Source of the DNA: CAZPUI01 sp964415525
GTDB lineage: Bacteria > Acidobacteriota > Holophagae > Holophagales > Holophagaceae
Direction of reading: 5' to 3'
Assembly: GCA_964415525.1 (NCBI GenBank)
Contig: CAYQAS010000080.1
Location: 1 to 19,579 of the forward strand
Length of the DNA stretch: 19,579 bases
Each line of letters opens with the position of its first letter. The stretch's first letter is position 1. The notes beneath the pieces were generated by a model. The model worked only from the letters and a program-made list of their open reading frames with translations. It had not been told where the DNA came from and ran no database searches. Shown here piece by piece: positions 14,683 through 19,579 of the stretch. The position numbers and the translations under genes are program-made.

Positions 14683-16089
14683 CTACTTTGCGGCGCCCTG
14701 GTACTTCTTCAGGGTCTCTTCGATCTCCGCGAGCATCGGGGGCGGGGCACCGGCCCCCTTGGCGAAGGTGAAGAACTTCTCCTGGGCTGCGGCGGCCTTG
14801 GCGGCCTGACCGAGCTTGAAGCAGCCTTCTGCGTAGGTCTGATTGAGCATGGGACTGGCCTTGGGATCCTTGAGCGCCTCTTCCAGGGTGGTCAAAGCGG
14901 CTTCCATCAGGGGCTTCTCAACCCCTTCTTCCTGCAGCAGGCTCGCAGCCAGATCCGTGGCGGCAGGCTTGCCCTTGGCCTCCTCGAACGCAGCCTTGGC
15001 CTTGGCCGCGTCCGTGCGCAGGAGGGCGGTGAAGCGCAGACCGGCGACGCGGGGGGCGAGCTTGGGCTCCAGGGTCAGAGCCTTGTCGATGCAGGTCAGG
15101 GCCAGTTCGGACCAGCGCTTGTCGAGGCCCTTTTCCCCCAGCAGGATGGTGGCCGTGTTCATGTAGGCGGGCATGTCCGGCTTCACGAGGTCTGCGTCCA
15201 CCAGGGCCTGGGCCTTCGCGGCGTCCGTGGCGGCCAGAGCGAGGAAGCGGGAGCGCTTCAGGTTGGCCTTGAGGTCGGGATACTTGGCCTGGGCGGCGTC
15301 CGCCAGCGTGAGCACCTTGGCCCAGTCCTTGGCCTTGGTGGCGGCCATGATCTCGGGGCTGACTTCCTTCCAGGCGGCCTGGCGCGCCTTGGCCTTGTCC
15401 TCTTCAACCTTCTCTTCGGCGGCTTCCTTCTCCGCGGCGGCGATGGCGGCCTTCACGTCCCAGGTGCCCGCCACGATCTTCTCAAGGGCCTCCTCGAAGG
15501 CCTTGCTGCCCGGATGGGGGTTGCCGATGAAGGCGATGGTGCCGGCCTTGTCCACGATGAAGGCGGCGGGGATGCCGCGCTGCTTGGCAGCTTCCATCCA
15601 GGCCTTGACCATGTGCTTGTCGGCACCGTCACGGCAGACGTTGTAGTCCATCTTGTCGCCGAATTCCTTCACGAACTCATCCACCTTCTTGTCGATGGCG
15701 GCCTCGTCGTTGCCGCGCTCCCAGACATCCACGCCAATGAAGGTGACCTTGCCCGCCAGCTTCTTGGAGAGCTCCGTCAGGTGGGGAATGCTGTCCTTGC
15801 AGGGCGGGCACCAGGTGGCCCAGAACTCAACGACATAGATCTGGCCCTTCTTCAGCTCCGTCACCGGCGCGCCCTTGACCCAGCGGCCGACCTTGAAGGC
15901 CGGGGCGGCATCCCCCACCTTGATGGGCTTCACTTCGGCCTTGGGGGTCTCGGCGGGAACGGTGGGCGCCTTGGGTGCGGCAGCGGCGGGCTTGGTGGCC
16001 TTGGCCTTGGCCTTGGGCTCGGGTTTGGTCTGGGCCGACAGGCTGAGGGTGACGCAGGACAGGGCGAGAAGGGCGAGGGATCGGTTCAT
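14683..16089 (-). CDS. Exported TlpA-like thioredoxin with alpha-helical C-terminal half
   Basis: The start at 16089 (468 aa) is chosen because AAGGA lies five bases upstream and a signal peptide follows (MNRSLALLALSCVTLSLSA); the in-frame ATG at 16116 has no ribosome site. After a Lys/Ala/Pro-rich linker (21-56) comes a TlpA/ResA-like thioredoxin domain (~57-205): VGDAAPAF, EFWATWCPPCKDS with redox cysteines C94 and C97, and the cis-proline P174 in RGIPAAFIVD. Residues ~212-468 are almost entirely helical with A/K/E-rich repeats, TPR-like (ALTTLEEALKD, ALTCIDKALTLEPK). It probably carries out thiol-disulfide exchange outside the cytoplasm, with the helical part as a scaffold. It lies downstream of the Tricorn-like gene but is separated from it by a terminator-like hairpin. 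Confidence 0.92.
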   Translation of the reverse strand: MNRSLALLALSCVTLSLSAQTKPEPKAKAKATKPAAAAPKAPTVPAETPKAEVKPIKVGDAAPAFKVGRWVKGAPVTELKKGQIYVVEFWATWCPPCKDSIPHLTELSKKLAGKVTFIGVDVWERGNDEAAIDKKVDEFVKEFGDKMDYNVCRDGADKHMVKAWMEAAKQRGIPAAFIVDKAGTIAFIGNPHPGSKAFEEALEKIVAGTWDVKAAIAAAEKEAAEEKVEEDKAKARQAAWKEVSPEIMAATKAKDWAKVLTLADAAQAKYPDLKANLKRSRFLALAATDAAKAQALVDADLVKPDMPAYMNTATILLGEKGLDKRWSELALTCIDKALTLEPKLAPRVAGLRFTALLRTDAAKAKAAFEEAKGKPAATDLAASLLQEEGVEKPLMEAALTTLEEALKDPKASPMLNQTYAEGCFKLGQAAKAAAAQEKFFTFAKGAGAPPPMLAEIEETLKKYQGAAK

Positions 16090-16123
16090 GGGTTTCCTTT
16101 GTGGTGATTGATTCATCTTGACG

Positions 16124-16157
16124 AAAAGGGCCCCTCCGCACCAGCGAAGGGGCCTTT
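16124..16157 (-). terminator. Terminator hairpin after the Tricorn-like gene
   Basis: Read on the minus strand, a stem of AAAGG + CCCCT pairs (one bulged base) around a ~12-base loop is followed by TTTTCGT, 13 bp beyond the stop at 16171. This is a good rho-independent terminator; it lies just before the start region of the thioredoxin gene. Confidence 0.7.
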
Positions 16158-16170
16158 GAACGGGGGACGG

Positions 16171-19100
16171 CTACCGTTTGTAGACCGGGAAGGCGGGCCG
16201 CGCCACGGGGGCGGGGGTGGTCTTGGGCAGCTCCGCGAGGATCAGCTCCAGGGCCTTCTCCAGCTGGCTGTCCCGGCCCGCGCGGGCTGCCACGGGATCC
16301 AGTTCGACCTCGACATCCGGGGCGACGCCGATGTTCTCGGCGATCCAGGTGCGGTTGTGGGGGTCCCACACGCCGGAGGTGGGCGTGCCCACGAAGCCGC
16401 CGTCCATCAGCGGCACACCAGCGCTGCGACCCACGAGGCCGCCCCAGGTGCGCTTGCCCACCAGTTTTCCGACGCCGGCCTTCTTGAAGTAGTAGGGCAT
16501 GGCGTCGCCGCCGCTGCCGGCGCTCTCGTTGATGAGCATGACCTTGGGACCGTGAATGGCAGCCTGGGGCTGGGGCTCGTCCAAGCCGTCTCGGGTGGCG
16601 ACGTAGCTCATGGGCGGGCGCTTGAGGAGCTCGATGATGTCCGTGGCCAGGGCGCCGCCGCCGTTCCAACGCTCATCCACGATCAGCGCTTCCTTGCCCA
16701 CCTGGGCGTAGAAGTAGCGGTTGAAGAACGCGTAACCGCCGTTGGCGGTGTCGGGCATGTAGACGTAGCCCACGCGGCCGTTGGAGGCCTTCTCCACCCA
16801 ACGGCGGTTGCCCTCGATCCAGGCGAAGTTGCGCAGGGCCATTTCGCTGCCCACGGGCTCCACCGTGACCTCGCGGCTGCCGGTGCCGTCGGGGTTCGGG
16901 CCGATTTTGAGCACGACCTGCTTGCCCACGGTGTTCTGAAGGGCCGCATAGACGCTGTCGCTGGCGCTGAGGGCGCGGCCATTCACGGCGAGCAGGTAGT
17001 CGCCGGGCTTCACGTTGACGCCGGGCTGAGCAAGGGGCGCGCGGAGCTGGGGGTTCCAGTTCTCGCCGTTGAAGACCTTGGCGAAGCGGTAGCGGCCCTG
17101 GTGCAACTCATAGTCGGCACCGAGCAGACCCACGCCCACGAAGCGGCCCTGGGGCACATCGCCGCCGACGACGCCCATGTGGCTGACGGTGACTTCGCCG
17201 AGGGCCTCGGACATCAGGTAGTTCAGGTCCTGGCGGCTGGCCACGGCGGGAAGCCAAGCACTGTAGTGCTTCTCGAGCCACTCGAGGTCCAGACCATGGT
17301 GGTTGGCGTCGTAGAAATACTCGCGCTGGATGCGCACCGCCTCGCGGAACATCTGCTTCCACTCGGCCTTGGGATCCACCTTTACCTCGAGCCCGGCCAC
17401 GTTCATGCCTGCACCGGGGGCGGCGGGAGGCATGGGCGGCGTGGGACCGTTGCCCGTGGCCAGGGGCTTCACGGGGGCGATGGACCAGTTGCCGCCCTGA
17501 CGGGTGAGGACCTTTTCGCCATTGGCGCTCACCACAAAACCCTGGAGTCCGGTGTAGGGCACGTCGCTCTTGCGGGCCTTGAGGTCGTGGCGGCGCACGG
17601 AGAGGCCGGGGGCGCCGGTGCCCGCTTCCAACGCGAACAGCGTGCCCGCCTTGCCCGCGGCCAGGGCGACGTAATTGCCCGGAGGCAGCGGCAGGGGCAG
17701 GATGCGCTGGGCGAAACCCTCCAGGTCGAGCTTGACGACGGGTTTGGCCTTCGGATCCGGCTTCTTCTCGTCCGCCTTTTTCTCCTCACCCTTCTCCTCG
17801 TCGGTTTCGGGGGCGAAGGGACTCGGATCCGTGTTCGAAAGCACCGCCACGTAGAGGCTGAAACTGGAGCGCCCGCCGGAGCTGTGCACATCCGGCTGCA
17901 GGGAGGCGCCGGAGTCGGTGCTGGCGGCAAAGTAGAGGTGCTTGCCGTCCTGGTCGAACACGGGATAGCGGGCGTCGCTCATGCCATCCGTGAGCTGGTG
18001 GTTCTTCTTCTCCTGGGCATCGTGGATGAACACCGCCGCCAGGTGGTTCTTCAGGCGCTTCGCATACGCCAGGTAGCGGCTGTCTGGGGACCACCGCGGG
18101 TGGAAGAAGTTGCCCGCTGGCGTGTAGAAGCGGTCCTGATCGACCTTCGTGGGCTGCTTGGCCTCGATGTCCACGAACCACAGGTTGTAGTGGGCATCGG
18201 TGTAGGCGACCTTCTTGCTGTCGGGGCTCCAGGTGGGCTGGAAATAGAAACCGGGCTTTTCCGCCAGGGGGATGATCTTGGTCTCGCCCATGCCGTCCTG
18301 GGGCTTGAGGTGCAGGGCGTAGTTCCCGTCCACGTCAGAGAAACAGGCGACATAACGGCCATCCGGGGACCAGCTCGGGCTGCGCTCCATGGCGCCCGGG
18401 GTCTGGGTCAGGTTGCGGGCGGTGCCCTTTTCCGCGGGGACCGTGAGGATTTCGCCGCGGGCTTCGAAGGCGGCGCGGGCGCCGGTGGGGCTCAGGGTGG
18501 GGTTCGTGAGGACGCGGCCCACGTTCTCGAAGCGCTCCCGCAGTTCCGGCAGGTCGCCCTTGATGGTGACCTTCACCGGCGTCGCCTGCCCGGTCTTGAG
18601 GTCGAAGAAGCCGAGGGCGCCGAACTGCTCGAAGACGATGCCGCCGGGGCCGGCGGCGGCGGACTTCAGGGCCTCGCCCTGGGCGGGCAGGAGGCGGCTC
18701 ACGGCCTTGGACTTGGTGTCGTACGTGAACAGCGTGGCGGGGCCTTCGCGGTCGGACAGGAAGTAGACCTTGTCACCCACCCACAGGGGGTTGAAGTCGT
18801 TGGAGTCCTTGTGGGGCAGGGGCTCCACCTTGCTGGTGGCCAGATCGGCGAACCAGATGGTGGTGGCCAGGCCGCCCCGGTAGCGCTTCCAGGTGCTGAA
18901 GGGGCGGCGCAGGGGCACGTAGGCCAGCTGCTTGCCGTCCGGGGAGAAGCTGCCTTCGCTGGCGTTGGGCAGGGCCACGCGTTCCGGCAGGCCGCCCTCC
19001 GGGCCGATGGTGAAGAGTTCCGAGTAACGGGAACCGGCGGTACGGCCGGAGCCGAAGAGGATGCGCTTGCCGTCTGGCGTCCAGCCCTGCACCACGTCCG

Positions 19101-19422
19101 CGGAGGGGTGGAAGGTCACGCGCTTGGGCACGCCCCCGTTCGCAGGCACGGTGTAGACGTCCACGTTGCCGTCGTACTGGGCCGTGAAGGCGAGGGTCTT
19201 GCCATCCGGGGAAAAGACCGGGTTCGACTCGATGCCGATGCCGGTCGTGAGCCGCTGCGCCTCGCCGCCTTCCCGGGCCACCCGCCAGAGGTCGCCTGCG
19301 TAGACGAAGGCGATGTGGCTCTTGCTCAGGGCGGGCATTTGCATCAGCAGGGGCTGCGGCTCGGCTGCGGGCAGCGTCGCGACGAGCCCGAGGGCGAGGG
19401 CAGACAGGCGGAGGGTGCGCAT
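16171..19422 (-). CDS. Exported Tricorn protease homologue (peptidase S41 family)
   Basis: This is a 1083-aa protein, matching the size of Tricorn. A signal peptide (MRTLRLSALALGLVATLPAA) indicates export, unlike the cytosolic archaeal enzyme. Residues ~30-660 are two beta-propellers with repeated PD40 motifs (FSPDGK, WTPDGK, WSPDGR, WSPDSK, WSPDSR). A charged Glu/Lys/Pro-rich insertion lies near 535-560. C1, PDZ (~830-880, VKPGDYLLAVNG) and C2 catalytic domains follow. The tetrad is intact: S747-H748 (VSHMG), nucleophile S970 in GSGGD, and E1029 in AENIGV, close in numbering to Tricorn S745/H746/S965/E1023. It should cleave peptides into small fragments, here probably in the periplasm. ATG 19422 has GGAG upstream. 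It is divergent from the gene at 19528. Confidence 0.96.
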   Translation of the reverse strand: MRTLRLSALALGLVATLPAAEPQPLLMQMPALSKSHIAFVYAGDLWRVAREGGEAQRLTTGIGIESNPVFSPDGKTLAFTAQYDGNVDVYTVPANGGVPKRVTFHPSADVVQGWTPDGKRILFGSGRTAGSRYSELFTIGPEGGLPERVALPNASEGSFSPDGKQLAYVPLRRPFSTWKRYRGGLATTIWFADLATSKVEPLPHKDSNDFNPLWVGDKVYFLSDREGPATLFTYDTKSKAVSRLLPAQGEALKSAAAGPGGIVFEQFGALGFFDLKTGQATPVKVTIKGDLPELRERFENVGRVLTNPTLSPTGARAAFEARGEILTVPAEKGTARNLTQTPGAMERSPSWSPDGRYVACFSDVDGNYALHLKPQDGMGETKIIPLAEKPGFYFQPTWSPDSKKVAYTDAHYNLWFVDIEAKQPTKVDQDRFYTPAGNFFHPRWSPDSRYLAYAKRLKNHLAAVFIHDAQEKKNHQLTDGMSDARYPVFDQDGKHLYFAASTDSGASLQPDVHSSGGRSSFSLYVAVLSNTDPSPFAPETDEEKGEEKKADEKKPDPKAKPVVKLDLEGFAQRILPLPLPPGNYVALAAGKAGTLFALEAGTGAPGLSVRRHDLKARKSDVPYTGLQGFVVSANGEKVLTRQGGNWSIAPVKPLATGNGPTPPMPPAAPGAGMNVAGLEVKVDPKAEWKQMFREAVRIQREYFYDANHHGLDLEWLEKHYSAWLPAVASRQDLNYLMSEALGEVTVSHMGVVGGDVPQGRFVGVGLLGADYELHQGRYRFAKVFNGENWNPQLRAPLAQPGVNVKPGDYLLAVNGRALSASDSVYAALQNTVGKQVVLKIGPNPDGTGSREVTVEPVGSEMALRNFAWIEGNRRWVEKASNGRVGYVYMPDTANGGYAFFNRYFYAQVGKEALIVDERWNGGGALATDIIELLKRPPMSYVATRDGLDEPQPQAAIHGPKVMLINESAGSGGDAMPYYFKKAGVGKLVGKRTWGGLVGRSAGVPLMDGGFVGTPTSGVWDPHNRTWIAENIGVAPDVEVELDPVAARAGRDSQLEKALELILAELPKTTPAPVARPAFPVYKR

Positions 19423-19465
19423 GGGGACTCCGGGGAAAGGCCGAGGGCCGGGAGAGGCAGACCCA

Positions 19466-19508
19466 AAGCTACGTGATACGAGGCACGGGGATTATGCCTC
19501 AAGCTACG
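19466..19508. promoter_or_regulatory. Candidate operator: inverted repeat flanked by direct repeats
   Basis: GAGGCA (19480-19485) and TGCCTC (19495-19500) are perfect inverted arms around 9 bp. The octamer AAGCTACG occurs on both sides at 19466-19473 and 19501-19508. The whole lies in the 105-bp gap between two divergent starts (19422 and 19528), where a shared regulator or both promoters would act. Confidence 0.45.
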
Positions 19509-19527
19509 AGGAATCCCGGGAGGATCC

Positions 19528-19579
19528 ATGCGCCCTTTCGCCCTGCTCGCCTGCACGCTGCTCGCCGCCGAGGGGCCGA
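19528..19579 (+). CDS. Start of a divergent exported protein (partial)
   Basis: ATG 19528 has an excellent ribosome site (GGGAGGAT, ending two to three bases before it) and opens MRPFALLACTLLAAEGP, which looks like the start of a signal peptide. Only 17 codons are inside the window and there is no stop, so the product cannot be identified. It shares the upstream region with the Tricorn-like gene. Confidence 0.6.
   Translation, partial: MRPFALLACTLLAAEGP

Noticed and set aside
16108..19476. 1122-codon open frame on the plus strand
   Set aside because: It is antisense to the Tricorn-like gene, whose motifs, signal peptide and ribosome site are clear; the His/Val/Gly-rich translation is a typical artefact of GC-rich opposite strands.

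Overview
The window is GC-rich bacterial chromosome. It holds fifteen protein-coding genes, two of them cut by the window edges, and I see no rRNA, tRNA, IS element, phage gene or CRISPR array. Ten or more of the products begin with a signal peptide, so the region is mainly about envelope and exported proteins. An exported Tricorn-type protease, an abundance of exported metallo-beta-lactamase-fold (MBL) hydrolases and high GC would fit an Acidobacteriota member, for example the Holophaga/Geothrix group. That placement is inference from overall character, because no marker gene is present.

Layout. 1-2715 (minus): a two-gene operon with a secreted protein built of three ~98-residue repeats of an unrecognised domain, then a secreted ankyrin-repeat protein that runs off the left edge. 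2716-3627: a 912-bp gene-free stretch, unusually AT-rich in its first part, with a 12-C run and a CCCC/GGGG palindrome in the leader of the operon. 3628-5670 (minus): a DUF5694 protein followed by an exported MBL hydrolase. 5810-6628 (minus): a stand-alone EF-hand/RTX-like calcium-binding protein. 6727-8346 (plus): a YbjD-type OLD-family ATPase/TOPRIM nuclease, divergent from the EF-hand gene.

8422-10625 (minus): a histidine kinase and OmpR-type response regulator joined by an ATGA overlap. They are divergent from 10764-13742 (plus), a tight operon of an UlaG-like MBL hydrolase, a PD40 beta-propeller protein and an esterase-D-like alpha/beta hydrolase. 13757-14617 (minus): an exported RNase Z-fold MBL protein. 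14683-16089 (minus): an exported TlpA-like thioredoxin with an alpha-helical C-terminal half. 16171-19422 (minus): an exported Tricorn protease homologue with its catalytic tetrad. 19528-19579 (plus): the first codons of a divergent exported protein.

How the genes may work together: the clearest functional unit is the two-component system beside the MBL/propeller/esterase operon, a plausible sensor-to-exported-hydrolase circuit. The thioredoxin and Tricorn-like genes lie on the same strand but have separate terminator-like hairpins, so they look like separate transcripts. The least explained unit is the repeat-protein/ankyrin operon. No defence island or other complete novel system is demonstrable from sequence alone.
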